Shown here piece by piece: positions 42,406 through 50,954 of a DNA stretch of 64,000 nt (position 1 is the first letter of the stretch; every line of letters starts with the position of its first letter). A program made the position numbers and the translations under genes. This DNA comes from CAZRWD01 sp964603785 (GTDB lineage: Bacteria > Fermentibacterota > Fermentibacteria > Fermentibacterales > Fermentibacteraceae), in assembly GCA_964603785.1 (NCBI GenBank), contig CAZRWD010000001.1, positions 372,001 to 436,000 of the forward strand, in the 5' to 3' direction. The notes below the pieces were generated by a model. It was not told where the DNA came from and did not search any database. It saw only the letters and a list, made by a program, of their open reading frames with translations.

Positions 42406-44391
42406 CTGAACGCCCTGGCAATGCTCGTCCTGACGCTCCTCGTCTCCGCCTCCGCAGCCTCCGCCTACGTCGGCCCGGGAGCCGGGTTCGGCCTGGCCAC
42501 ATCCTTCCTGGCGCTGCTGAACGCGATCCTCCTGTCGGCGGCCTCACTCCTCCTCTGGCCGCTCTCGGCCCTCCGCAGGAGGCGCCTGCGCTCGGGGCTG
42601 CCCGGCAGGAGGCTGGCCAGGAGGGTCGTCATCCTCGGTCTCGACGGCCTCTCGCCCGACGTGGTCGACAGGCTGATCGCGGAGGGGGTCATGCCCCGGT
42701 TCGCCGGGCTGGCGGCCTCCGGCACGCTCGCGAGGCTCGCGACGACCACCCCGGGGGTTTCCCCGGTGGCGTGGACCAGCTTCCAGACGGGGGTCAACCC
42801 CGGGCGCCACGCGATCTTCGACTTCCTGACCCCGGACCGCGGGCTCTACTGCCCCTCGCTGTCGTCCGTCGAGACGGTGACGACGAGCAGATCGAAGACG
42901 GTCGTGCGGTCGCTGCGCAGGAGCAGGCCCTTCTGGGCCGAGCTGGCCAGGTTCGGCCTGAGATCGGCCGTCATCAGGGTCCCGATAACCTATCCCCCGG
43001 AGAAGCTCGACGGGTTCCTGCTGTCCGGCATGTGCGTGCCGGACCTCCGCGGCACCCAGGGAACCTATACGTTCTTCTGCGATGAGGATGGCGAGGTCCC
43101 GGGCGGATCCCACAGGCGGCTGGGGAGTCTCGGGCGCGGACGCTGGCGCGGCCTCGTAGACGGCCCGCCCGACTCGGCGGGGGGCTGCGCGAGGGCGGAG
43201 GTCATCCTCGAGAGCCGGAGGTGTGCATGGTCCCTCTCGGTCGGCGGCGGAAGGACCCGGCTTGTGCCCGGGCGGCCCTCCGCCTGGTTCCCGCTCGTCT
43301 TCCGCCAGGGCCGCCGCAGGGCCAGGGGCATAGCCCGGGCCTGCCTCACGAAGGCGGACGACTCCCCCCGCCTGTATGTCAGCGCCGTCCATCCCGATCC
43401 ATGGTCGCCCCCCTTCCCCATATCCCATCCGCCTCTCTATTCGCGCTATCTCGCCGGAGTGGCCGGACCCTTCGCCACGATAGGCCTGGCGGAGGACACC
43501 TGGGCCCTCGTCAACGGAGTCATCGACAGGGCGCAGTTCGAGGAGATGGCATGGTCTGTGTTCCGCGAGCGTAGGGCGATGATGCTGGACGCCCTGCGGC
43601 GCGTCGGGGACGGTCTCGTGGCATGCGTCTTCGACACGCCCGACAGGATGCAGCACGTCTCCTGGCGCCTGGGCGCCGGGGAGGGCTCGCCCGTCAGGGA
43701 GACGTACCGGAGGATCGACGCGCTGCTCGGAGATGTCCTCGACAGGCTCCGCAGGGGTGACATGCTCCTGGTCATGTCCGACCACGGCTTCACCTCCTTC
43801 GAGTGGTGCATCGATCTCAACAGGTTCCTGCTCGAAAGGGGCTTCCTGCACCTGCTCCCGGGCGTCGAGCCTCCGGCGGCCGACCTGTCGGGGGTCGACT
43901 GGGCCAGGACCAGGGCCTACTCGATGGGGCTGGCGGGGATCCACCTGAACCTCGAGGGCCGCGAGGCATCCGGCATCGTGAAGGCTTCCGATGCGGCGGG
44001 GGTGATGGATGACATCGCCCGCGGGCTCCTCTCCCTGGATGGTCCCTGCGGAGGCCCTGCCGTGGCTTCGGTCCGGAGGGCCGGGGACGTCTACAACGGA
44101 CCGTACACGGACGGGGCCCCCGACCTCCTGATAGGCACCGCCACCGGCATCAGGGCCTCCTGGAAGGGAGTCACGGGCGGGATAGGGGCATCCGTCTTCG
44201 AGAAGAACGATCTCGACTGGTCGGGAGACCACTCGTGCGAGAGCGGGTTCGTGCCCGGCGTCATCGCCTCCAACTTCCGCCTCTCCCCCGGGGCCTCGAT
44301 CACCGACATCGCCCCGACTGTCCTCTCCGCGCTGGGGGCCGGGGTCCCTGCCTACATGGAGGGAAGGTCGCTCCTGGAGGACGGAGCATGA
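42406..44391 (+). CDS. AP-superfamily phosphodiesterase/phosphatase, CTG start
   Basis: 661 residues from CTG 42406. AGGAGG ends 5 nt upstream, and the first ATG in frame (42421) is 20 nt away from it, so CTG is preferred. The start gives a signal peptide (MNALAMLVLTLLVSASAASA) followed by a YVGPGAGFGLA segment seen in related proteins and a second hydrophobic stretch. The catalytic domain of the type I phosphodiesterase/alkaline-phosphatase fold starts ILGLDGLSPDVVDRL, with metal-ligand segments CVFDTPDRMQHVSW and VMSDHGFTSF and a C-terminal SGDHSC. The nucleophile Thr is probably in SPVAWTSF. The substrate is unknown. Confidence 0.75.
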   Translation: MNALAMLVLTLLVSASAASAYVGPGAGFGLATSFLALLNAILLSAASLLLWPLSALRRRRLRSGLPGRRLARRVVILGLDGLSPDVVDRLIAEGVMPRFAGLAASGTLARLATTTPGVSPVAWTSFQTGVNPGRHAIFDFLTPDRGLYCPSLSSVETVTTSRSKTVVRSLRRSRPFWAELARFGLRSAVIRVPITYPPEKLDGFLLSGMCVPDLRGTQGTYTFFCDEDGEVPGGSHRRLGSLGRGRWRGLVDGPPDSAGGCARAEVILESRRCAWSLSVGGGRTRLVPGRPSAWFPLVFRQGRRRARGIARACLTKADDSPRLYVSAVHPDPWSPPFPISHPPLYSRYLAGVAGPFATIGLAEDTWALVNGVIDRAQFEEMAWSVFRERRAMMLDALRRVGDGLVACVFDTPDRMQHVSWRLGAGEGSPVRETYRRIDALLGDVLDRLRRGDMLLVMSDHGFTSFEWCIDLNRFLLERGFLHLLPGVEPPAADLSGVDWARTRAYSMGLAGIHLNLEGREASGIVKASDAAGVMDDIARGLLSLDGPCGGPAVASVRRAGDVYNGPYTDGAPDLLIGTATGIRASWKGVTGGIGASVFEKNDLDWSGDHSCESGFVPGVIASNFRLSPGASITDIAPTVLSALGAGVPAYMEGRSLLEDGA

Positions 44392-46349
44392 ACAGGCGAG
44401 ACTTCCTGAAGACGGCAGCGGCCCTCCCTGTTGCGGCCCTGCTCTCCTCCGCGTGCGGCAGGCGGGCGGCGGGCGGCGGGCGTGTCGTGATGCTGGGAGT
44501 GGACGGGATGGACCCGGCGATCACCAGGGCCTTCATTCACAGGGGACTCATGCCGAACTGCCGCAGGCTCGCGGAGATGGGCGGAATGGGCTCTCTGGCC
44601 ACAGAGCTGCCGCCCCAGAGCCCGGTGGCGTGGTCCAGCTTCATCACGGGACTCGGCCCGGATCGTCACGGGATCTTCGACTTCGTCCACAGGGACCCCT
44701 CGACTCTCGCTCCGTATCTCTCCACCTCAGTCTTCGAGCCCGGGGGGAGATCGATGAGACTCGGAGGCCGCGTGCTGCCGCTCGAACGCTCCTCCTACCG
44801 GCTGCTCCGCCGCGGGGATCCGTTCTGGGGGGCCCTCACCGGGGAGGGCATTCCGGTGACCCTGATCAAGCTGCCCGTGGACTTCCCCCCCGACTCCTCG
44901 TCCGGGGCGCGGATACTCTGCGGGCTGGGCACGCCCGACGTGAGGGGGAGCCAGGGCAGCTTCACGTTCATGACCGACAACCCCTACCTCGTGAGCGACG
45001 ACACCTCCGGCGGGATCGTCGTCTCCGCCAGGGCCTCGGGCTCGAGGTACCGGATCTCGCTGGAGGGCCCTCCCGATCCCTTCTCCGAATCCTCCGCCCC
45101 CGTCCGCACCGAGATCTCCGTGACCGTCGACAGGGCTTCGGGAGGCGCACTCGTGGAGACCGGGGAGGACACTCTCGTGCTGGGGACCGGCGAGTGGAGC
45201 CGCTGGGCCGCCTTCAGATTCGAGATGCTGGGGGGGCTCTCGGAAGTCAGGGCGATCGGCAGGTTCCACCTGGCCTCGGTGGATCCCCATCTGGAGCTGT
45301 ACCTCTCCCCGCTCAACGCCGATCCCTCCGACCCCGCCCTGCCGATCTGCGCACCGGGGCGGTTCTCGGCCGATATCGCCCGCCGGACCGGCCCCTTCCA
45401 CACCAAGGGCTTCCCGGAGGACACCAAGGCGCTGTCCAGGGGCGTTCTCGACGATCCGGCCTACATGCAGCAGGCCCTCGACCTCTTCGAGGAGCAGCTC
45501 GCCCTGATGCGGTACGGTCTGAGCCACCACTGCGAGGGCCTGCTCTTCACGTACTTCACCACCCTCGACCTCAACCTGCACGCCTTCTACAGGGCCCTCG
45601 ACCCGGGGAGCCCGCTGCATTCGACCGTCCACCCGGATGCCAGGGGCTTCGTCGGAAGGCTCTACTCCCTCGTGGACTCGGCCATAGGCGAAGCCATGGA
45701 CCACATTGACGGGGAGACCCTGCTGATGGTCTTCTCCGACCACGGCTTCGCGCCCTTCCGCAGGGGCTTCAACCTCAACACCTGGCTCGAGAGGGAGGGT
45801 TGGGCGAGGCTCTCGAACCCCTATGCCGCCGGGGAGGACATGTTCGCGGGTACGGACTGGGCGTCCACGGCAGCCTACGGTCTGGGCATCAACAGCCTGT
45901 ACCTGAACATCCGGGGCCGCGAACAGGCCGGGTGCGTGGAGCCATCCGGGGCGCGTGCGCTGCTGGGGCGGATCAGGTCCCGGCTCGAGTCCGTGATCGA
46001 TCCGCGGACGGGTCTGCGCCCCGTGAGGAGGGCATGGATACTCCGGGACATCTACGGTCCCGGACTGCCTCCGCATGCGCCGGACATGATCGTGGGATAC
46101 TCCTCGGGCTACCGGGCGTCCTGGGAGACGACCCTCGGCTCCTACCCGGAGGATGTGCTGACCGACAACCTCGATCCATGGAGCGGAGACCACTGCATGG
46201 ACCCCGCCGTGGTTCCCGGTGTCGTCATCTCGAGCGAGCCTCTGGGCCTTCCGGATCCCGCGCTCAGGGACATGGGCAGGACCGCCTGCGCATGGCTCGG
46301 AACCTCCCGGATGCCACCCGGCAGGGACATCCTGGCTCCTCCCGGATGA
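44388..46349 (+). CDS. AP-superfamily phosphodiesterase, Tat/lipoprotein-type
   Basis: 653 residues. The N-terminus MNRRDFLKTAAALPV has a twin-arginine motif, and a Cys follows LLSSAC, so the protein is probably exported by Tat and may be lipid-anchored. The catalytic domain mirrors the previous gene: MLGVDGMDPAITRAF, SPVAWSSFITG (here Ser in place of Thr at the probable nucleophile), FSDHGFAPF and a C-terminal SGDHCM. It overlaps its paralogue by 4 nt and is a clear tandem duplicate with strong divergence. Confidence 0.75.
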   Translation: MNRRDFLKTAAALPVAALLSSACGRRAAGGGRVVMLGVDGMDPAITRAFIHRGLMPNCRRLAEMGGMGSLATELPPQSPVAWSSFITGLGPDRHGIFDFVHRDPSTLAPYLSTSVFEPGGRSMRLGGRVLPLERSSYRLLRRGDPFWGALTGEGIPVTLIKLPVDFPPDSSSGARILCGLGTPDVRGSQGSFTFMTDNPYLVSDDTSGGIVVSARASGSRYRISLEGPPDPFSESSAPVRTEISVTVDRASGGALVETGEDTLVLGTGEWSRWAAFRFEMLGGLSEVRAIGRFHLASVDPHLELYLSPLNADPSDPALPICAPGRFSADIARRTGPFHTKGFPEDTKALSRGVLDDPAYMQQALDLFEEQLALMRYGLSHHCEGLLFTYFTTLDLNLHAFYRALDPGSPLHSTVHPDARGFVGRLYSLVDSAIGEAMDHIDGETLLMVFSDHGFAPFRRGFNLNTWLEREGWARLSNPYAAGEDMFAGTDWASTAAYGLGINSLYLNIRGREQAGCVEPSGARALLGRIRSRLESVIDPRTGLRPVRRAWILRDIYGPGLPPHAPDMIVGYSSGYRASWETTLGSYPEDVLTDNLDPWSGDHCMDPAVVPGVVISSEPLGLPDPALRDMGRTACAWLGTSRMPPGRDILAPPG

Positions 46350-47062
46350 CCGCGGGATTCGTGCTGCTGTCCGCCCTGTGCGGGGTCCTGATGGCCGGGG
46401 CCTTCAAGGTCCTGTCGCCCCGCTCCCTGACAGCCGCGCGCCGCAGGCTGGCCGCGATGACCATCGGGATGGTCCTGCACGTATCCCAGCCCCTGTCCGT
46501 CATCAGGCTCGCGCTCTCCTCGATAGCGGCCGCTGCCGTCCTGGTGCTGCGGCTGCTCCCCGGACTGGCGGCGGCGTCCATCCCGTTCATCCTGTTCTTC
46601 GGGAGACTGCAGGCGGCCTACGGACATTCGCTGCCCGACCGGCCCACGGTCGTCGTGGTGAATTCGGCGGGTGCCCCGCCCGGATCGGTCGCGGTCGAGG
46701 GCGGTGATCTCCTTGATCCGGTCGTCAGGGCACCCGACCAGGGTGTCACCGCCTTCAGGGTCGTCCCCGGGGCGGGTCCGGCGGTGACCCTCGTGATCGA
46801 CGGAGCGCGGATCCCCATCGTCTCGGCGCGGGGGGGGCGCACGAGGGTCTACTCGGGCTTCACCTCGGACCCCGGGCCGGCCGACCTCGTCTTCCCGTCG
46901 AGGGCGGTCGTCCCCGGAGAGGGGATCTCCGCCCGGTACGGGGTCGAGGACAGGGTCTTCGATCCGGCCGGGGCGGCGGTCCGATGGGACCTGGCGCTCG
47001 TGCTGATCTCGAGCGTGTCCGCCCTTCTGGCCGGGGTCCTCCTCTTCAGGATAAGGATGTGA
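46346..47062 (+). CDS. Membrane protein of unknown function, AP operon
   Basis: 238 residues from ATG overlapping the previous stop. Hydrophobic segments lie at about 3-19, 34-70, 71-90 and at the C-terminus (about 213-235). Between them is a beta-rich soluble domain (about 95-205). Multi-segment topology suggests an envelope accessory protein of the two AP-type enzymes. No family was recognised. Confidence 0.55.
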   Translation: MTAGFVLLSALCGVLMAGAFKVLSPRSLTAARRRLAAMTIGMVLHVSQPLSVIRLALSSIAAAAVLVLRLLPGLAAASIPFILFFGRLQAAYGHSLPDRPTVVVVNSAGAPPGSVAVEGGDLLDPVVRAPDQGVTAFRVVPGAGPAVTLVIDGARIPIVSARGGRTRVYSGFTSDPGPADLVFPSRAVVPGEGISARYGVEDRVFDPAGAAVRWDLALVLISSVSALLAGVLLFRIRM

Positions 47063-47097
47063 CCGGGGCAGGGCCGCCCTGGCCGGGGGCCGGCCTC

Positions 47098-47295
47098 CTA
47101 GGCCATGTAGCCCAGGCCCTGGAGCTTCCTGCGGATCTCCTCCGGGGATTCCCCCCTTCCGGGGGCGAGCCTCGCTATCTCGCGCTCGAGGAGGTGCGCA
47201 ACAAGCTCCTCCACCGACGAGTACCCGATTGTCCGCGCGATGCTCCCCAGCTGCTCCATGGCCGCCTCGTCCAGCTTTATCCTCAGCGTCTTCAA
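47098..47295 (-). CDS. Small ribbon-helix-helix-like protein ending in an LGY motif
   Basis: 65 residues from TTG, with AGGAGG 6 nt upstream overlapping the stop of the gene before. The N-terminus MKTLRIKLDEAAMEQLGSIA has the strand-then-helix look of an RHH DNA-binding protein. The C-terminus EEIRRKLQGLGYMA matches the end of the neighbouring 127-residue protein. It may be a regulator or a small partner of the enzyme genes. Confidence 0.5.
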   Translation of the reverse strand: MKTLRIKLDEAAMEQLGSIARTIGYSSVEELVAHLLEREIARLAPGRGESPEEIRRKLQGLGYMA

Positions 47296-47305
47296 CGGCT
47301 TCCTC

Positions 47306-47689
47306 CTAGAGGTAACCCAGGTCCTCCAGCCTCTTCCTGATGAGCTCCTCCTCCGCCTCCTCCGGGCCCTCGTCCGGAGGTGGTATCATCCCGGCCAGCT
47401 CGAGCCTGCGGAGAAAGGCGTCGAGCCTCGCCGGATCGGAGATGTCGGCGGCATCGAGATCCACGACACCATCTCCGGCCGGGACCTCGCAGGAGGTCAC
47501 CACCGTGACCCCGTGTCTCGCGAGTGCAAGGCAGGCGGGTATGGCCCCCTCCCCTGCCAGGCCGGAGGATCCGGAGCCCTGGACGACCTCCACCCCCGCC
47601 CCCCTGGACTCGATCAGCCTCCCGAGCTCGTCGAGCAGCCCCGGAGCCCCGTCGCCTCCGCGCACGCGTATGATCGTGCCGCGCATCAT
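47306..47689 (-). CDS. Small protein beside sat, possibly a P-loop-less APS kinase relative
   Basis: 127 residues from the ATG that overlaps the sat stop (a second ATG 3 nt on is equally likely). The first 80 residues resemble an APS kinase in layout (TIIRVRGGDGAPGLLDELGRL..SRGAGVEVV, then a hydrophobic ARHGVTVVTSCEVPA strand), but the P-loop GxxGxGKS reads GGDGAPGL. The C-terminus EEELIRKRLEDLGYL matches the next gene's end. APS kinase is the usual partner of ATP sulfurylase, so a non-catalytic remnant is plausible but not proven. Confidence 0.45.
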   Translation of the reverse strand: MMRGTIIRVRGGDGAPGLLDELGRLIESRGAGVEVVQGSGSSGLAGEGAIPACLALARHGVTVVTSCEVPAGDGVVDLDAADISDPARLDAFLRRLELAGMIPPPDEGPEEAEEELIRKRLEDLGYL

Positions 47690-48846
47690 CGTTCCTCCCT
47701 GGTTGCCGCCCAGGCCATCAGTATCCCGGCGATCTCGGGCCGGGTGAACTCGGAAGGCGGCATCTCGCCGGCGGCGAGCATCTCCCTGACCCTGCTGCCG
47801 GACAGGACCAGATGGTCGCCGGGTCCGTGCGGGCATGTCTTGACCGAGGCCATCCCGCCGCATCTGGTGCAGTAGAAGGCGTGCTCGAAGCACAGCGGGG
47901 TCACTCCGAGATCCCCCGGCGGGAACCTCTCGAAGATCCTCTGCGCATCGTATGTGCCGTAGAAGCTGCCCACCCCCGCGTGGTCCCTCCCCACTATGAA
48001 GTGCGTGCAGCCGTAGTTCTTCCTCAGGAGCGCGTGGAAGACGGCCTCCCTCGGGCCGGCGTAGCGCATGGCCGCCGGGAAGACGCTCATCGCCATCCTG
48101 TCCCGGGGGAAGTAGCCGGAGATCAGGGCCTGGTAGCACTCCATCCGGATGTCGGCAGGGATGTCGTCGTCCTTCGTGCGTCCTACGAGGGGGTGCAGCA
48201 GGAGCCCGTCGACCGTTTCCAGCGCGCACTTCTGGATGTACTCGTGGGCGCGGTGGACGGGGTTCCTGGTCTGGAAGGCGGCGACGGTCTCCCAGCCCCT
48301 GGCCCTGAAGAGCACCCTGGTCTCCCTCGGATCGAGGCGGAAGTCGGAGAAGGGCTCCCCGGGGCGGTTCCGGAAGCTGGTGATCCGGCCTCCGGCGTAG
48401 AAGCCGCCCAGGCTCTGCAGGTATCTCACGCCGGGATGGGCCGGGTCGCGGGTGAGGAGGACGGCCTCCGCCTCGAGGCCGAGGTCGGCCTCGAAGACCT
48501 CCTCGACGTCGATCGTGCCCCTCAGGACTCCGCCTGCATCCCTCAGGGCGTATCTCCCGCCCTCCGAGACGGATCCGGGACGGCACCTGAGTGAGAGAGT
48601 GACGGGAAGCGTCCAGACGGGACCCTGCGGCAGGCGCATGCAGTCCCTGACCGACTCGTACTCCGCCCTGCCCATGAACCCCTCGAGAGGGCTCATCGCC
48701 CCGGAGCCTATCATCTCGAGGTCGCAGGCCTCCCTGTCGTCGATCTCGAGAACGGGCAGGCCGCCGGCCTCCTCGAGCGGAGCCGCGTCCGCCGCGACAT
48801 CCGTCGACCTGTCAACGAGCCTCCCGCCATGTGGGACAGCCGGCAT
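47686..48846 (-). CDS. sat: Sulfate adenylyltransferase (ATP sulfurylase)
   Basis: 386 residues. The ATG lies 5 nt after AAAGGAGA. Diagnostic segments are the ATP-binding QTRNPVHRAHEYIQ (about residues 191-204), LLLHPLVGRTKDDDIPADIR, and GRDHAGVGSFYGTYDAQ. A zinc-finger-like CTRCGGMASVKTCPHG follows near residue 327. The enzyme makes adenosine 5'-phosphosulfate from sulfate and ATP. No APS reductase or complete APS kinase was found near it, so its end product in this cell is open. Confidence 0.9.
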   Translation of the reverse strand: MPAVPHGGRLVDRSTDVAADAAPLEEAGGLPVLEIDDREACDLEMIGSGAMSPLEGFMGRAEYESVRDCMRLPQGPVWTLPVTLSLRCRPGSVSEGGRYALRDAGGVLRGTIDVEEVFEADLGLEAEAVLLTRDPAHPGVRYLQSLGGFYAGGRITSFRNRPGEPFSDFRLDPRETRVLFRARGWETVAAFQTRNPVHRAHEYIQKCALETVDGLLLHPLVGRTKDDDIPADIRMECYQALISGYFPRDRMAMSVFPAAMRYAGPREAVFHALLRKNYGCTHFIVGRDHAGVGSFYGTYDAQRIFERFPPGDLGVTPLCFEHAFYCTRCGGMASVKTCPHGPGDHLVLSGSRVREMLAAGEMPPSEFTRPEIAGILMAWAATREER

Positions 48847-48991
48847 GGCATCTCCTTTCGGCAAGGTGCGGCAAGAGGAAAAGCAGGGTGGAAGATAGTC
48901 CCCGTGGATGCCGCAGGCCAATCGTGCACTACCCGGCAGGCCGTCGATTGCCGAGATTAGCCTCATGCCGGCTGAACCGACGGAGGGCGCG

Positions 48992-49852
48992 GTGCTGCGC
49001 GTGGAGGACCTCTCCAAGAGATACCCCCGCAGGGGCGGTCTCGGGTCGGTCCATGCGGTTGAGGGCCTTTCGTTCACGCTGGAGCGCGGAGGGATACTGG
49101 GCTTCCTGGGTCCCAACGGCGCCGGCAAGACCACCACCCTGAAGTGCATACTGGGTCTCCTCAGACCGTCCTCCGGGCGGATCTCCATCTTCGGGAGCCC
49201 CCCGGCATCGGCGGGTGCCAGGAGGAGGATGGGGTACATCCCGGAGAACCCCGACTATGACGACAGCTTCACGCCGTCCGAGTACCTCTCCTTCTTCGCC
49301 TCCATGAGAGGCCTGTCCTGGAGGCCGGGCGACGGCGGCGCCCTGCTTGCGCGGGTTGCGCTGTCGGGCTGGGGCGACACCCGGATAAGGAAGTTCTCCA
49401 AGGGCATGCGCCAGAAGCTGAGCCTCGCGCTCGCCCTGCAGGGCTCCCCCGAGCTCCTGGTCATGGACGAACCCACCGGCGGGTTCGATCCCCTGGCCAG
49501 GAAGGAGTTCCGGGACATCCTGCTCGAGGAGAACGGGCGCGGAGCCACCTGCCTGCTGTCCTCGCACATACTCTCGGACATCGAGACGGTATGCACCAGG
49601 GCGATCATCATCGACAGGGGCAGGGTCGTCCGCGAGGGTCCGATGGGCGATCTCCTGGGCATGCAGAACAGGCAGCGGGTCGTCTGGAGGGACCACGCGG
49701 GGCATCCGACCGAGGAGGTCCTCGACCCCTCCGCGCTCCAGGTGAGACTGGATGCCATCAGGTCTTCCGGTGGCGAGATAATGGAGGTCGGAAGACAGAT
49801 CGCCTCGCTGGAGGACGTCTTCCTCACTGCCACCGGGGAGGCCCGGCGTTGA
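48992..49852 (+). CDS. ABC transporter ATP-binding protein
   Basis: 286 residues from GTG, 4 nt after GGAGGG, giving the usual MLRVEDLSKRY start. An upstream ATG (48965) has no ribosome site. Walker A GPNGAGKTT, signature FSKGMRQKL, Walker B LLVMDEPTGGFDPLA and H-loop SSHILSDIE are intact. The FSKGM signature and the YIPENPDYDDSFTPSEYL loop fit ABC-2 exporters. The next gene encodes the permease. Confidence 0.85.
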   Translation: MLRVEDLSKRYPRRGGLGSVHAVEGLSFTLERGGILGFLGPNGAGKTTTLKCILGLLRPSSGRISIFGSPPASAGARRRMGYIPENPDYDDSFTPSEYLSFFASMRGLSWRPGDGGALLARVALSGWGDTRIRKFSKGMRQKLSLALALQGSPELLVMDEPTGGFDPLARKEFRDILLEENGRGATCLLSSHILSDIETVCTRAIIIDRGRVVREGPMGDLLGMQNRQRVVWRDHAGHPTEEVLDPSALQVRLDAIRSSGGEIMEVGRQIASLEDVFLTATGEARR

Positions 49853-50604
49853 GGGCCGTCCTCGCCTTCGCGCTGATGACGCTCCACAGCCTCTTCAGGC
49901 GCCGGACGGTCTGGGGCGTGGGTCTCGTGACCGTCATCGCGCTGGTCGGGATCGGCTCCATCCCGCGGTACGACGTGTCCGGCCAGGGCAGGTTCGTCAT
50001 CGACATGGGGCTCTTCGGGATCGAGGTGGGCTCGCTCCTGCTCGCGATCGGGCTGGCGGCCAACCTGTTCCCCAGGGACAGGGAGACCCGCACCGTGATG
50101 CCCCTCCTCGCAGTGCCGCTGTCGCGGGTCCAGTACCTCATGGGCAGGTTCGTAGGCGCCGCCCTGGTCCAGACCGCCTCTCTCGTCGTCTGGTGCCTCG
50201 CCCTCATACTGATACTCGCGCTGAACGGCCTCCCGGTCCCGGATGCGATGATGCCGGCCACCCTGCTCCTGGTGGCCGAGGGCTGGTTCCTCCTGGCCGT
50301 GGTCTTCTTCTTCAGCTTCTGGACCTCCCCTCCCCTGAACGCCCCCCTGACGGTGCTCCTCTTCATCGTCAGCCAGATGAGCGTGAGGCAGTTCGTCGAC
50401 CTGGCGCCCGGGATCGCGTGGTTCATGCGGCTCCTCAGGATGCTCCTCCCTCACATGGACGCCTTCCACATCAGGGATCCGGTGGCCCACGGCTTCCCCG
50501 TCCCGTTCGTGTACTTCCTGCTCGCCTCCTTCTACGGCCTCGCCTACACGGCGTTCATGCTGTCCGTCGCCGTGGCGGTGTTCAGAAGGCGTGACCTGAA
50601 GTGA
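49849..50604 (+). CDS. ABC-2-type permease
   Basis: 251 residues from the TTG that overlaps the ATPase stop (TTGA). About six hydrophobic segments, with LFPRDRETRTVMPLLAVPLSR in the first cytoplasmic loop, which is a hallmark segment of ABC-2 permeases of the Nos/Nod-like type. The substrate is unknown. It overlaps the next gene (GTGA). Confidence 0.8.
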   Translation: MRAVLAFALMTLHSLFRRRTVWGVGLVTVIALVGIGSIPRYDVSGQGRFVIDMGLFGIEVGSLLLAIGLAANLFPRDRETRTVMPLLAVPLSRVQYLMGRFVGAALVQTASLVVWCLALILILALNGLPVPDAMMPATLLLVAEGWFLLAVVFFFSFWTSPPLNAPLTVLLFIVSQMSVRQFVDLAPGIAWFMRLLRMLLPHMDAFHIRDPVAHGFPVPFVYFLLASFYGLAYTAFMLSVAVAVFRRRDLK

Positions 50605-50954
50605 CCGGCCTGGTCCTCCTGACCGTCCTCGCGCTCCACGCGGAGGGCGGCTTCGAGCCGGAGGAGGCCTGGGGGGGCGTCACGGGCGACGGGCAGGGCG
50701 TGGTCTGCGAGGAATGCGGCGAGGAGCCGGACGGCCACGATCACGAGCACCACGGCTCGACGGAGGGGGACATCGGAGCCGGACCCGATCTGCACCTCCA
50801 TCCCCCGGGCGAGCAGAATCACGGAACGGTCTGGTTCTTCTCCCAGCCATGGGCCGTGCCGTACTCCTGGAGGCCGATGCTGAGGGACAGCTTCGTGCTT
50901 CTCGCAGCCGCACTCGCGGTCTACGCCATCCCCGTCGGGCGGAGCAGGAGATGA
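50601..50954 (+). CDS. Small membrane-anchored His/Cys-rich protein
   Basis: 117 residues from GTG overlapping the permease stop. A signal-like N-terminus (about 1-13) is followed by an acidic His/Cys-rich region with CEECGEEPDGHDHEHHG and DLHLHPP, and a C-terminal membrane segment (about 93-110). The cluster of His and Cys suggests metal binding. No family was recognised. It may serve the exporter just upstream. Confidence 0.5.
   Translation: MTGLVLLTVLALHAEGGFEPEEAWGGVTGDGQGVVCEECGEEPDGHDHEHHGSTEGDIGAGPDLHLHPPGEQNHGTVWFFSQPWAVPYSWRPMLRDSFVLLAAALAVYAIPVGRSRR

Noticed and set aside
47069..47095. Terminator between the membrane protein gene and the RHH-like gene
   Set aside because: CAGGG/CCCTG and GGCC pairs are short and overlapping; too weak to call in a GC-rich gap.
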